Shown here: in pieces, positions 44,862 through 53,790 of the stretch
Layout of the letters: every line of letters begins with the position of its first letter
Numbering within the stretch: position 1 is the stretch's first letter
Origin: Helicobacter canis
GTDB taxonomy: Bacteria; Campylobacterota; Campylobacteria; Campylobacterales; Helicobacteraceae
DNA: 64,000 nt
Direction: 5' to 3'
Assembly (NCBI RefSeq): GCF_900451095.1
Contig: NZ_UGHV01000001.1
Span: 310,001 to 374,000 of the forward strand
Notes under the pieces: model-generated
What the model saw: only the letters and a program-made list of their open reading frames with translations
The model's database searches: none
Told to the model about the DNA's origin: nothing
Position numbers and translations under genes: made by a program

Positions 44862-45818
44862 TTAGTAATTAGTAACTAGCACCTCACTAGATTCTGTCCT
44901 TTTTGTTTGGTAATTGCAATTTTTATAGTGAAATTCTAGCTTATGCACTCTAAAACCTGTTTTTTTAAGCCATTCTTTTAATACTATATGCTCTCTGCCT
45001 TTATGGGCTAAAACATTAGAAAACGCAAAGCGCACCCCTATAGAATCCAGCTTTTCCATAAAGACATATAAATCGCATTCATCTTGTTGCATCCAGCCAC
45101 CATTTTCATTATAGCTTGCAAGGGCTAAAAGATAAGGCGGATCAATATAAACAAAATCTTTAGAATCCAAAATATCTAAATCAAAATCCCTAAAATCACA
45201 GCATAAAAGCTTAGGTTCTAATCTCTGCAACTCCTGCACAAAATGCTGCAATTTTGCTCGCATTTTTGTATTAAAATCCCTTTTTCCACAAGGTAGATTA
45301 AATGCGCCTTTAGCATTAAAACGCATTTGATTATTGAAGCTAAATATAAGTAACACAAAAAGCTTTATGGGACTTTTGTTTATATTGTAGTCATTTTTCA
45401 ATCGCTCAAAGCCTTTTTTATTGTAGCTTGCTAGCCCTTCTTGACTATCGCAGTCATAATATTTATAGCCGAAATCCGCAGTGTTTGATAAACCATAAGA
45501 TTCTATAATGGATTCTATCTCTTGCAATAAGACCTTAAAAGGCGTGTGTAAAAAAAGCGTAAAAATTTCTATCAAAGGCTTAGACTTGTCATTGAAAATA
45601 ATATTTTTACAATGCTTATAAATGCCGACATTTATCCCCACACTTCCACCGCCACAAAATAAATCCACACAACTCCCCATATCTCTTGGGAAAAGTGGCA
45701 AGATTTGCGGCAATAGCTTTGCCTTAGAGCCTGTGTAGTTAATAGGACTTTGTATAGGCACAAAGCGCGATAAACTCTCACAAATTTTTGTCAAGTGTCG
45801 CCTTAGGCAGTAATGCAC
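44862..45818 (-). CDS. Dam/DpnM-like DNA N6-adenine methyltransferase
   Basis: A D12-class methylase with IQSPINYTGSKAKLLPQILPLFP, SAM motif CVDLFCGGGSVGINVG, substrate region MRFNAKGAFNLPCGKRDF, and catalytic DFVYIDPPYLLALASYNENGGW. It belongs to the GATC-like Dam/DpnIIA subgroup, different from the methylase at 41.9 kb. The GTG start at 45818 has GGAG 4 nt upstream and lies inside the end of aroK (41-nt overlap); TTG 45794 and GTG 45761 are alternatives. The overlap suggests the system inserted just at the end of the recA-aroK operon. Confidence 0.84.
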   Translation of the reverse strand: MHYCLRRHLTKICESLSRFVPIQSPINYTGSKAKLLPQILPLFPRDMGSCVDLFCGGGSVGINVGIYKHCKNIIFNDKSKPLIEIFTLFLHTPFKVLLQEIESIIESYGLSNTADFGYKYYDCDSQEGLASYNKKGFERLKNDYNINKSPIKLFVLLIFSFNNQMRFNAKGAFNLPCGKRDFNTKMRAKLQHFVQELQRLEPKLLCCDFRDFDLDILDSKDFVYIDPPYLLALASYNENGGWMQQDECDLYVFMEKLDSIGVRFAFSNVLAHKGREHIVLKEWLKKTGFRVHKLEFHYKNCNYQTKRTESSEVLVTNY

Positions 45819-46293
45819 ATTGCTCCAACACCCTTTGGGCTAGATCTTGGCTTGTGGCATCAAGGATAATATCTGCTTGAGCCTTGTAGCTCTCCTGTCG
45901 CGCTAGGAATAGCTCCTTTGCCTGAGAAAGATTGGCAAAAAGTGGTCGAGAGTCATAATCCTGCTGGCTTAAACGCGCACAAATTGCTTCAAAACTTATG
46001 GATAGAAACACCACTTTCCCCATAGACTTAAGATCGTGATATATAGGCATACCACCGCCTGTGGCGATGATCGCCCCACGCACACTGGATTCTACCCACG
46101 ATACAAACTCGCCCTCTTTCTTACGGAATGTCTCCTCCCCAAAGCGTGCGAAAAACTCTTTCACACTTATCCCACTTGATTGCTCAATGACCTTATCGCT
46201 ATCTAGCACAAACCGCCCGCATATCTTGCTTAGCTCCACAGCTAGCGTGCTTTTCCCGCAGCCCATAAAGCCGATCAATACGAGATTTTTCAT
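45778..46293 (-). CDS. aroK: Shikimate kinase
   Basis: A P-loop kinase phosphorylating shikimate for aromatic amino acid synthesis. Walker A is MGCGKSTLAVELS, followed by FVLDSDKVIEQSSGISVKEFFARFGEETFRKKE and IIATGGGMPIY, with the lid SQQDYDSRPLF. 171 residues, normal. The start overlaps the AMIN gene (ATGA). Last gene of the recA-eno run, an order also found in H. pylori. Confidence 0.94.
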   Translation of the reverse strand: MKNLVLIGFMGCGKSTLAVELSKICGRFVLDSDKVIEQSSGISVKEFFARFGEETFRKKEGEFVSWVESSVRGAIIATGGGMPIYHDLKSMGKVVFLSISFEAICARLSQQDYDSRPLFANLSQAKELFLARQESYKAQADIILDATSQDLAQRVLEQCALLPKATLDKNL

Positions 46294-46901
46294 CGCACAG
46301 AGATGATATAGTAGTCCCCATCGCGCGTGATGTCATAGGGGTATTGCCCATCAAGGGTAATGACAAAGCGATAAAAGTCCTTATGCACGCCCACTGCTAC
46401 TTTGGTGAAATATTTGACACCAAGCTGCACAGAGCCGCTTGGATTCTCATCTCTTTTCTCAATATCAAGCACAATGCGATAGGGGCTTGGCAGGACAAAG
46501 GAGCGCACGATACTAGAGCTTGTGTAGAGATAAAACTTGCTCCCCTGTGTGAAAAACTGAAATGGCTTAATCGTCCAATACCGCACATCTTCGTTTAAAA
46601 TCGCGCCCTTTTGCGTAAGTAGCAGCGGATAATGCCAATCGATACTCTCATCAATGGGAATTGTCTTTGTCCCTATGGTGCCATCGATGTTTTGGTAAGT
46701 GATTGTGATGCTTTTTAGGATTCTAGCGGTGCTTGGGAGCTTGAAGTCTAGATCTTTAAAAGGATCTTTCGCATTTTTTTGGATAAAGCTATCTTCTTTG
46801 GGCTGGATAACAGGCTCAAAGGGATTTTCTCTCGCGTGCAAGGATAATAGCACCCCCACCACAATCCACAACACAAGCCCCTGTCGTATCCACGCCCTCA
46901 C
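46290..46901 (-). CDS. AMIN-domain exported protein
   Basis: An N-terminal signal (LVLWIVVGVLLSLHA, cleavage probably before REN) leads to a periplasmic domain. Its second half (SFVLPSPYRIVLDIEKRD, YFTKVAVGVHKDFYRFVITLDGQYPYDITRDGDYYIISV) has the AMIN pattern, which binds peptidoglycan and localises cell-wall proteins. 203 residues; H. pylori has a like gene (HP0156) in the same place. It overlaps both neighbours by ATGA, so expression is coupled to the divIC-like gene and aroK. Confidence 0.75.
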   Translation of the reverse strand: MRAWIRQGLVLWIVVGVLLSLHARENPFEPVIQPKEDSFIQKNAKDPFKDLDFKLPSTARILKSITITYQNIDGTIGTKTIPIDESIDWHYPLLLTQKGAILNEDVRYWTIKPFQFFTQGSKFYLYTSSSIVRSFVLPSPYRIVLDIEKRDENPSGSVQLGVKYFTKVAVGVHKDFYRFVITLDGQYPYDITRDGDYYIISVR

Positions 46902-47158
46902 GGCTCAAGCCCTTTTAGCTCAAATAAGTCTTTTTGCAATCGCGCATTTTTGGCTTGAAGATCGCTTACTTCTTCAAGTAGCTCATCGCGCTGGGCGATG
47001 TTTCTAAGCAGGACTTCAAGTGAATTATCCCCAAAGAGCAAAAATCCCACATACGCCCCCATACACACTACGGCAATAAAGCCATAAATGTAGATTCTAC
47101 GCGCATAGATTCTATACCAAAACTGATGTGTCGCAAGCAGGGCAAGATAGGCGCGCAT
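46898..47158 (-). CDS. FtsB/DivIC-like septum formation protein
   Basis: An 86-residue single-span protein: a basic N-terminus (YRIYARRIYIYG), one membrane helix (FIAVVCMGAYVGFLLFG), and a periplasmic coiled coil (LLRNIAQRDELLEEVSDLQAKNARLQKDLFELKGLEP). This is the layout of FtsB/DivIC divisome proteins. It sits between eno and the AMIN gene, matching HP0155 in H. pylori; linkage of ftsB to eno is also common elsewhere. Confidence 0.78.
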   Translation of the reverse strand: MRAYLALLATHQFWYRIYARRIYIYGFIAVVCMGAYVGFLLFGDNSLEVLLRNIAQRDELLEEVSDLQAKNARLQKDLFELKGLEP

Positions 47159-47167
47159 AGATTCTTC

Positions 47168-48454
47168 TTATAAGACATTTTTATCAAAGAGTGATCTGCC
47201 TAGATACTGCGCATTGGCGATGTCTTTTTGGATAGCAAGCAAGCGATTATACTTGCTCATTCTTTCACTCCTAGCAGTCGAGCCTGTTTTAATCTCGCCT
47301 GTATTAAGCGCGATAGCAAAATCCGCGATAAAGTGATCTTCACTCTCTCCGCTTCGGTGGCTCATAATGCACTTATAACCGTATCTTTGGGCAAGGCGCA
47401 CGGTTTGCATTGTCTCACTCACGGTGCCGATTTGATTGGGTTTAATCAAAATCGCATTGGCGATGTTGCCCTTAATCCCTTGGGCTAAAATCTCGTGATT
47501 GGTTACAAACAAATCATCGCCCACAAGCTGGATTCTATCTCCTAGTTTTTGAGTAAGCAGCTTCCAGCCCTCCCAATCATCTTCACTTAGCCCGTCTTCG
47601 ATAGAGACGATGGGGTATTTCGCACAAAGCTTCTCGTAATATCCCACAAGCTCACTAGAATCCAGTTTTCTCCCCTCGCCTTTTAGGTGGTAGATTCCAG
47701 CCTCATCGACAAGCTCGCTGCTCGCTACATCAAGTGCGATAGCGATTTGCTCGCCACTCTTATAGCCTGCTGCTTCAATCGCGCGCAAAATCACTTCAAT
47801 AGGCTCTTCATTGTTTGTGAGATTTGGCGCGAAGCCCCCCTCATCGCCGATACTTGTGATATGCCCAGATTTGTGTAGAATCTGCTTTAAATGCTGATAC
47901 ACCTCCGCACTCGCACGCAAAGCCTCATCAAAGGTATCAAAGCCTAGAGGCATAATCATATATTCTTGGAAATCCACCGTGTTATCCGCGTGGCTACCGC
48001 CGTTAATGATATTAAGCATTGGCACAGGGAGCGTGATCGCATTGCTCCCACCTAGATAGCGATAGAGAGGGATATTTAGGCTTTTTGCCGCCGCTCTTGC
48101 CACTGCCATAGAGACACCAAGCGCAGCATTTGCACCGATATTTGCATAATTATGCGTGCCATCAATATCTTTCAAAATCCCATCAATTAGCCCTTGATCA
48201 AAAGGACTAGAGCCGATGAGCGCGTCTGAAATAGTGGTATCGACATTTTCGCACGCCTTTAGCACACCCTTACCCAAAAATCGCTTTTTATCCCCATCAC
48301 GCAGCTCTAGAGCCTCTCTCTTACCCGTGCTAGCCCCACTTGGCACAATGGCACTAGCACTTGTGCCATCGCTTAGAAAGACACTTGCGCAAATGGTTGG
48401 ATTCCCCCTAGAATCTAGCACTTCTTGGGCATAAATATTATCGATGTAAATCAT
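47168..48454 (-). CDS. eno: Enolase
   Basis: Converts 2-phosphoglycerate to phosphoenolpyruvate. Visible: [62 protein letters not shown], the metal ligand in [44 protein letters not shown] and [18 protein letters not shown]. 428 residues, normal. It lies 20 nt after recA on the same strand, an order typical of Helicobacter. Confidence 0.96.
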   Translation of the reverse strand: MIYIDNIYAQEVLDSRGNPTICASVFLSDGTSASAIVPSGASTGKREALELRDGDKKRFLGKGVLKACENVDTTISDALIGSSPFDQGLIDGILKDIDGTHNYANIGANAALGVSMAVARAAAKSLNIPLYRYLGGSNAITLPVPMLNIINGGSHADNTVDFQEYMIMPLGFDTFDEALRASAEVYQHLKQILHKSGHITSIGDEGGFAPNLTNNEEPIEVILRAIEAAGYKSGEQIAIALDVASSELVDEAGIYHLKGEGRKLDSSELVGYYEKLCAKYPIVSIEDGLSEDDWEGWKLLTQKLGDRIQLVGDDLFVTNHEILAQGIKGNIANAILIKPNQIGTVSETMQTVRLAQRYGYKCIMSHRSGESEDHFIADFAIALNTGEIKTGSTARSERMSKYNRLLAIQKDIANAQYLGRSLFDKNVL

Positions 48455-48474
48455 TGAAGCTCCTTTAGGTGGTG

Positions 48475-49512
48475 TTAGTTGGATTCTGGCTCATCTGGAA
48501 GCGGGAGGATCTCTTCACTCGTGCCGATTTGCTCTTTGATCTTTTGGGTGATTTCTTGGGCTAGGGCGGTGTTTTCTCTAAGCATAAGTTTGGCATTTTC
48601 CCTGCCTTGCCCTAGCTTTTGGTCCTTATAGCTTAGCCACGCACCGCTTTTATCGATGAGATCAAGCTTCACGCCATAGTCGATGATCTCGCCCTCTTTG
48701 CTAATCCCCTCGCCAAACATAATGTCAAACTCCGCTTCTCTAAATGGCGGGGCGACTTTGTTTTTCACCACTTTTGCTTTGACGCGGTTGCCGATATGCT
48801 GCTCATTTTGCTTAAGAGATGCTATGCGGCGTATGTCGATCCTCACACTTGCATAAAACTTCAGCGCATTCCCACCTGTGGTGGTCTCTGGGCTGCCATA
48901 GCCCATCATACCGATTTTCATACGGATTTGATTGATAAATATTAGCGTGGTATTCATCTTGTGCAATGCGCCTGTAATTTTGCGCAAAGCGTGGCTCATA
49001 AGGCGTGCTTGCAAGCCCACATGCTGATCGCCCATATCGCCATCGATCTCTGCCTTTGGCGTGAGAGCTGCCACAGAGTCGATGACGACCAAATCCACCG
49101 CCCCACTTCTCGTAAGTGTCTCTAAAATCTCTAACGCCTGCTCGCCATTATCTGGCTGGGAGACAAGGAGATTTTCTGTATCGACCCCAAGCTTTTTTGC
49201 ATAATACACATCAAGCGCGTGCTCGGCATCGATAAAGGCAGCGATTCCGCCATTTTTCTGGCACTCTGCGACAATTTGTAGTGAAAGGGTCGTTTTCCCG
49301 CTGGATTCTGGACCATAGATTTCAATAATGCGCCCCTTTGGCACACCCCCAATCCCCAGAGCCATATCAAGCCCAAGCGAGCCTGTCGCGATAGAATCCA
49401 CCTTTTCCACCTGCTTATCCCCAAGCCGCACAAGCGCACCTTTGCCAAAGGCTTTATCAATCTGCTTTAACGCTAGATCGATCGCCTTTTTTTTATTCTC
49501 GTCCATCGCCAT
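48475..49512 (-). CDS. recA: Recombinase RecA
   Basis: RecA coats single-stranded DNA and drives strand exchange. Walker A is [15 protein letters not shown], with [80 protein letters not shown] (loop L2) and [14 protein letters not shown]. 345 residues; the C-terminus is acidic. AAGGG lies 6 nt before the ATG. RecA would be the default agent for recombination between the inverted repeats of the TupA array. Confidence 0.97.
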   Translation of the reverse strand: MAMDENKKKAIDLALKQIDKAFGKGALVRLGDKQVEKVDSIATGSLGLDMALGIGGVPKGRIIEIYGPESSGKTTLSLQIVAECQKNGGIAAFIDAEHALDVYYAKKLGVDTENLLVSQPDNGEQALEILETLTRSGAVDLVVIDSVAALTPKAEIDGDMGDQHVGLQARLMSHALRKITGALHKMNTTLIFINQIRMKIGMMGYGSPETTTGGNALKFYASVRIDIRRIASLKQNEQHIGNRVKAKVVKNKVAPPFREAEFDIMFGEGISKEGEIIDYGVKLDLIDKSGAWLSYKDQKLGQGRENAKLMLRENTALAQEITQKIKEQIGTSEEILPLPDEPESN

Positions 49513-49566
49513 AACAATCCCTTACGAAGTATTTATCTATCGGTATTTGACCAAGTGCAAGGCTGG

Positions 49567-49572
49567 ATTATA
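49567..49572 (-). promoter_or_regulatory. -10 box of the recA operon
   Basis: On the minus strand TATAAT in AGCTTATAATCCAGC, 55 nt before ATG 49512. No clear LexA-like operator is visible. Confidence 0.55.
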
Positions 49573-49737
49573 AGCTAGTTTTTATCAAACTTTCCTTAAT
49601 GCTTCTTGAAGCATTTTAGGCTACTTTGCGCACTATATATCGCATATAGATTTCACTCTTTGTAGCTTAAGCACCCTTGTGCTACAATCACTGCCAAACA
49701 CAGCAACCGAGCTAGAATCCACTTTTAGGACTTAAGA

Positions 49738-50859
49738 ATGATCGATCGGCGTGTGCTAATCCACTTTGACATACTGCTTCCTATCCTTATCATTCCCATT
49801 GTGCTGCTCTCATATCTACTCATCGGCGAGGCAAGCCCTAGCCAAAATCTCCGCCAAAGCATTTATATCCTCATCGGGCTTTGCGCGTTTGTTGTGGCGT
49901 TTTTTATCCCGATACGACAGCTTAATAAATCCATAGTGATTTTTTATTGGATTTGTATCGTGCTGCTGATTTTGGTGTATATCATCGGCACAAAGCAGCT
50001 AGGGGCGCAAAGGTGGATTACCATAGGGGCTTTTTCTATCCAGCCAAGTGAGCCGGTCAAAATCGCTATCATCTTGCTTCTAGGACTCCATATCCACAAC
50101 AACCCTCCGCCACCGCAGGGCTATGGGCTAAAGCAGTTTGCTATCCTTAGTGGCTATATCTTGCTCCCTTTTGTGCTGATCCTAAAGCAGCCTGATCTAG
50201 GCACTGCGCTTGTGGTGCTGTTTGTGGGATTTGGGACATTATTCTTAATCGGGGTAAATTACAAAATCTGGACAGCTATCATCATCACCACCCTTGTCGC
50301 CTCGCCGCTCATCTATGGCTCACTCAAAAACTATCAAAAAAAGCGTATCCACGACTTCATCGCGGAAAAGCCTAGCTACCATGTCCAGCAAAGTATCATC
50401 ACCATAGGCTCTGGCGGCTTATTTGGCAAAAAGAAAGAAGACTCCACGCAAACCCAGCTCAAGTTTCTCCCCATTGCTACAAGTGATTTTGTGTTTGCGT
50501 ATTTTTCGGAGCGGTATGGGCTTGTCGGGGGTGTCGTGCTACTTGGGCTATATATTTTTCTCACCCTGCATATCTTGTCTTTTTCTCTCATCGATCCTAA
50601 AGACTATCGCCTACGCGTGATGGCTTGCTCTGTGGCATTGCTGTTGTTTTTCTATGTGGCGGTAAATATCAGTATGACTATCGGGCTTGCCCCTGTTGTG
50701 GGGATACCTCTGCCGCTTTTTAGCTATGGTGGAAGTAGCTTTATCACTTTTATGATATTTTTTGGGCTACTAGAAAACTTGCTTGCCTTTAGGTTTAATT
50801 TCAGTTATAATGCCAATCCTTTCAAGGCGATCTTACGCTCCCCTAAATACAGACGATAA
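49738..50859 (+). CDS. rodA: Rod-shape protein RodA (SEDS peptidoglycan polymerase)
   Basis: A ten-segment membrane glycosyltransferase polymerising lipid II during elongation. The SEDS signatures are GAQRWITIGAFSIQPSEPVKIAIIL, LKQPDLGTALVVLFVG, HVQQSIITIGSGGLFGK, FLPIATSDFVFAYFSERYGLVGG and GIPLPLFSYGGSSFITF. 373 residues matches RodA rather than the longer FtsW. A TACAAT box lies at 49683-49688. It stops 4 nt before the tRNA gene, so read-through into the tRNA is likely. Confidence 0.92.
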   Translation: MIDRRVLIHFDILLPILIIPIVLLSYLLIGEASPSQNLRQSIYILIGLCAFVVAFFIPIRQLNKSIVIFYWICIVLLILVYIIGTKQLGAQRWITIGAFSIQPSEPVKIAIILLLGLHIHNNPPPPQGYGLKQFAILSGYILLPFVLILKQPDLGTALVVLFVGFGTLFLIGVNYKIWTAIIITTLVASPLIYGSLKNYQKKRIHDFIAEKPSYHVQQSIITIGSGGLFGKKKEDSTQTQLKFLPIATSDFVFAYFSERYGLVGGVVLLGLYIFLTLHILSFSLIDPKDYRLRVMACSVALLLFFYVAVNISMTIGLAPVVGIPLPLFSYGGSSFITFMIFFGLLENLLAFRFNFSYNANPFKAILRSPKYRR

Positions 50860-50863
50860 TCAC

Positions 50864-50940
50864 GGATCTTTAGCTCAGCTGGTCAGAGCACTCGGCTCAT
50901 AACCGATTGGTCGTAGGTTCAAGTCCTACAAGATCCACCA
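50864..50940 (+). tRNA. tRNA with CAT anticodon, probably tRNA-Ile2 (lysidine type)
   Basis: A 77-nt cloverleaf with encoded CCA. Acceptor arms GGATCTT/AAGATCC, D-arm GCTCAGCTGGTCAGAGC, anticodon loop CTCATAA, T-arm TAGGTTCAAGTCCTA. The anticodon CAT with the G-GATCTTTAGCTC body and GGTCGTAGG variable/T region looks more like tRNA-Ile(CAU), modified by TilS, than elongator tRNA-Met. The outermost pair of the anticodon stem is C-T. Confidence 0.9.
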
Positions 50941-50982
50941 TTCTTAATTTATCTTAGCGATTTTACTTAGTGAAGGATCTTT

Positions 50983-53724
50983 ATGCGCACACTTCTTCTT
51001 ATGCGTGGGCTTCCAGCCAGCGGCAAAAGCTCTTGGCTACGCGAGCATAATCTCCACCCCTACGCGCTAAGTCCAGATTGCTTGCGGCTTATGGCAAGTG
51101 CGCCGATTATGCTACCTACGCCAAACACCCTCCACGCTAGCCCCACGCAAAAAGTGGATTCTAGCTATATAATCAATCAGGCAAACGACAAGCGCGTATG
51201 GAAAATGCTCTTTGAGCTTTTAGAGCTAAGAATGGCTAGGGGAGACTTCACTATAATCGATGCCACACATACAAGCTTGCAAGCCTTGCGTGCGTATGAG
51301 AGCCTAGCCCAGAGCTATCGCTACCGCATTTTTGTGCTAGATTTTAGCGATGTGAGCCTAGAGATAGTCAAAAAGCGCAATTATGCAAGAAGCCTGACAG
51401 CTAGCCACAAAGCCGTGCCAGAATCTATCCTAGAATCTATGGCAAAAAGACTGCAAGACTCCTCTGCCCTTCCCTCGCGCTACACACTGCTAAAGCCAGA
51501 ATCCGCTTTTGAGCATTTGTGCCTAAAGCCCATTGATTTAAACGCCTATACCGCTATCCACCACATAGGCGATATACACGGCTGCATTGAAAGTGTCATA
51601 GAATACTTGCTATATAGCTTTATCCTAGAAGCACGCACCCCACCCTATCGCACAAAGCAGCAAGCACTAGATGCCTTGCGCCAAAGCAACTTCGCCAAAG
51701 AAATCTGCCTACAACTCTTCCACCCCACTTCCTACTATATATTCCTAGGAGATTATATCGATAGGGGCGTGGGTAGCGGAGAGGTCGTGGCTCTGCTGCT
51801 AGCGATTATGGAAGAGCGCAATATCTGCCTACTTGAAGGCAATCACGAGCGATGGCTGCAAAAATGGGGCAAAGAGGAGCTAGGGGATAATGAATTTAGC
51901 ACCTTTAGTGTGAAAGATTTAGAGCAAGCAGGACTTAGCCCCAAAGATACGCACCGCCTTTATGCCAGACTACGGCAATGCGCTTACTATACCTTTGATA
52001 ATAAACAAGTGCTATGCACGCACGGAGGCTTACCCACCTTGCCGGAAAATCTCTTGTTCATTGGCACAAGGCAGCTTATCTATGGCAGTGGAGATTATGA
52101 AGATATGCAAAGCTGTGCGCGAAATTTTGCCAAAACGACAGACTCTAGCACTTATCAAGTCTTTGGTCATCGCAATAGAGAAAAGCACGGCGTGCGTGTC
52201 TATGAGCGCAGCTTCGCCCTAGAAGGAGGCGTGGAGTTTGGGGGGTGCTTGCGTGCGTGTATCTTGCGCCACTCTAGGCTACCTGTATCACTGCATACCA
52301 AAGCCCCAGCAAAGCACAATCTACAATCCGCGCTTAGCGGGGATCTACTAGGGCTTGTGCTAGGAGATTTTTGCGAAATTTACTTACAAAATAGCAAAGA
52401 CTCTGCCCTAGCACACCGCCTAAATGCTAGGCACAATGCTAGGAAAATCCACAGCCTTGTAGAAAAGCTACGCAAAAGCCCCCTAATCAAAGAAAAAAGC
52501 TTTGGTCCCATCTCAAGCTTTAATTTCACAAAAGAAGTCTTTTATCACAAAAAGTGGAGCACGCTCACTTGCAAGGCACGCGGACTCTTTATCGACACGC
52601 ACGCCTATAAAATCGTAGCGCGAAGCTATGATAAATTCTTCAACCTCTATGAGAGAGAAGAATCCTCGCTAGAATCTTTGCAAGAGCATCTCTCCTACCC
52701 TGTGCAAGTCTATATCAAAGAAAATGGCTTCCTAGGCATAATGAGTGGTGTTAGTGCTTATTGCCTAGAATCCACTTTTGCAAACGCGGATTCTATGAAT
52801 TGCCACGCCACTGCTAGCACAATGTCTCGCAATGACAGCAAAAAAGTGGATTCTAGCAACGCCCAGAATCCACACGAGCAGGCAAAGGACTCTAAGATTT
52901 CTAAAGAAACTGCGCCTTGCTTTTGCGATGAGCAAACAAGCAAAGCGGTGCAAGGCGGGGGCACGCAAGCAGGTCTCTTTAGAGAAGCTCAATCCTCCAA
53001 CGCAACGCCAGAAAGCAAGCTCTTCATCACTTCAAAATCCGATGCCCTAAGCCCCTATGCCACAATTATGCGCGAGCTTATTGATAGCCACCTAGCTCAC
53101 CACGCACGCACGATCCAAAGCACCAAAGAGTCCCTAGAATCCACTCTTGCCACCTATCTAAAAGACCAGAATCTAAGCTTAGTGTTTGAGATAATAGAGC
53201 CTAGCAAAGACCCCCATATCATCGCTTATAGCACGCCGCAAGTCATCTTGCTTGATGCCATCTACAACACCCCAAATCTTGCCAAGCTACCTTATGATGA
53301 GCTCTGCGCACTAGGGGCTAGATTTGGCTTTAAGGTTAAAGAGCAAGTAGGCAGTATCGCGTGCTGGGAGGAGTTTATGGAGTTTTTGCGCAAGCACGAT
53401 CAACTGCCTAGCGATGAGTCGCCACACGCAAAAGATTCTAGGCTTTTGGGCAGTGGGGCTAGGGAAGATGGCTTTATTGAGGGCTTTGTGCTAGAAGATA
53501 GCGCAGGCTTTATGCTTAAAATCAAGCTCCCATATTATCAAGGCTGGAAGCACTTGCGCAATCTCCTAGAATCCCCTAGCGCAAAATCGCGCCACAATCT
53601 TATCGCCAAGCTCAAAAGCCCACTTGCACAAGAGTTTGCCAAATGGCTAGAATCCACCTCCACAGAGCAATCGCTCATCGCCTTGCGAGAGCAGTTTCTC
53701 AAAGCACGCAAATCATCTCACTAG
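50983..53724 (+). CDS. Polynucleotide kinase-phosphatase-ligase (Pnkp-like RNA repair protein)
   Basis: A 913-residue three-domain protein. Residues 1-180: P-loop kinase (MRGLPASGKSSW, IIDATHTSLQALRAY). About 190-460: calcineurin-like phosphatase (HIGDIHGC, FLGDYIDRGVGSGE, LLEGNHERWLQ, CTHGGLP, FGHRN). About 480-913: nucleotidyltransferase/ligase, with probable motif I lysine in VYIKENGFLG near 577. This order equals that of bacterial Pnkp, which heals and seals broken tRNA. Residues about 595-684 are a repeat-derived insertion (CLESTFANADSMNCHATAS to KLFITS). No Hen1 methylase is adjacent. It begins 43 nt after the tRNA gene. Confidence 0.78.
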   Translation: MRTLLLMRGLPASGKSSWLREHNLHPYALSPDCLRLMASAPIMLPTPNTLHASPTQKVDSSYIINQANDKRVWKMLFELLELRMARGDFTIIDATHTSLQALRAYESLAQSYRYRIFVLDFSDVSLEIVKKRNYARSLTASHKAVPESILESMAKRLQDSSALPSRYTLLKPESAFEHLCLKPIDLNAYTAIHHIGDIHGCIESVIEYLLYSFILEARTPPYRTKQQALDALRQSNFAKEICLQLFHPTSYYIFLGDYIDRGVGSGEVVALLLAIMEERNICLLEGNHERWLQKWGKEELGDNEFSTFSVKDLEQAGLSPKDTHRLYARLRQCAYYTFDNKQVLCTHGGLPTLPENLLFIGTRQLIYGSGDYEDMQSCARNFAKTTDSSTYQVFGHRNREKHGVRVYERSFALEGGVEFGGCLRACILRHSRLPVSLHTKAPAKHNLQSALSGDLLGLVLGDFCEIYLQNSKDSALAHRLNARHNARKIHSLVEKLRKSPLIKEKSFGPISSFNFTKEVFYHKKWSTLTCKARGLFIDTHAYKIVARSYDKFFNLYEREESSLESLQEHLSYPVQVYIKENGFLGIMSGVSAYCLESTFANADSMNCHATASTMSRNDSKKVDSSNAQNPHEQAKDSKISKETAPCFCDEQTSKAVQGGGTQAGLFREAQSSNATPESKLFITSKSDALSPYATIMRELIDSHLAHHARTIQSTKESLESTLATYLKDQNLSLVFEIIEPSKDPHIIAYSTPQVILLDAIYNTPNLAKLPYDELCALGARFGFKVKEQVGSIACWEEFMEFLRKHDQLPSDESPHAKDSRLLGSGAREDGFIEGFVLEDSAGFMLKIKLPYYQGWKHLRNLLESPSAKSRHNLIAKLKSPLAQEFAKWLESTSTEQSLIALREQFLKARKSSH
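52765..53034 (+). repeat. In-frame repeat block in the ligase domain of the Pnkp-like gene
   Basis: CTAGAATCCACTTTT arms at both ends, one GCAATCC/GTCATTGCGAG-type element (52799-52837, read NCHATASTMSRNDS), and a piece like TCTAAAGAAACTGCGCC also present in waaF. It lengthens the ligase domain by about 90 residues without breaking the frame. Confidence 0.78.
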
Positions 53725-53790
53725 ATCCGCCCCGCTAGAATCCACAATCATTACTGCTAGCTAGATCTAGCTAGGCTTTGCACTTTAGAG

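Noticed and set aside
50864-53724. tRNA-linked genomic island with integrase next to the CAU tRNA
   Set aside because: No integrase and no repeated tRNA 3' end was found downstream; composition of the following gene looks like its neighbours.
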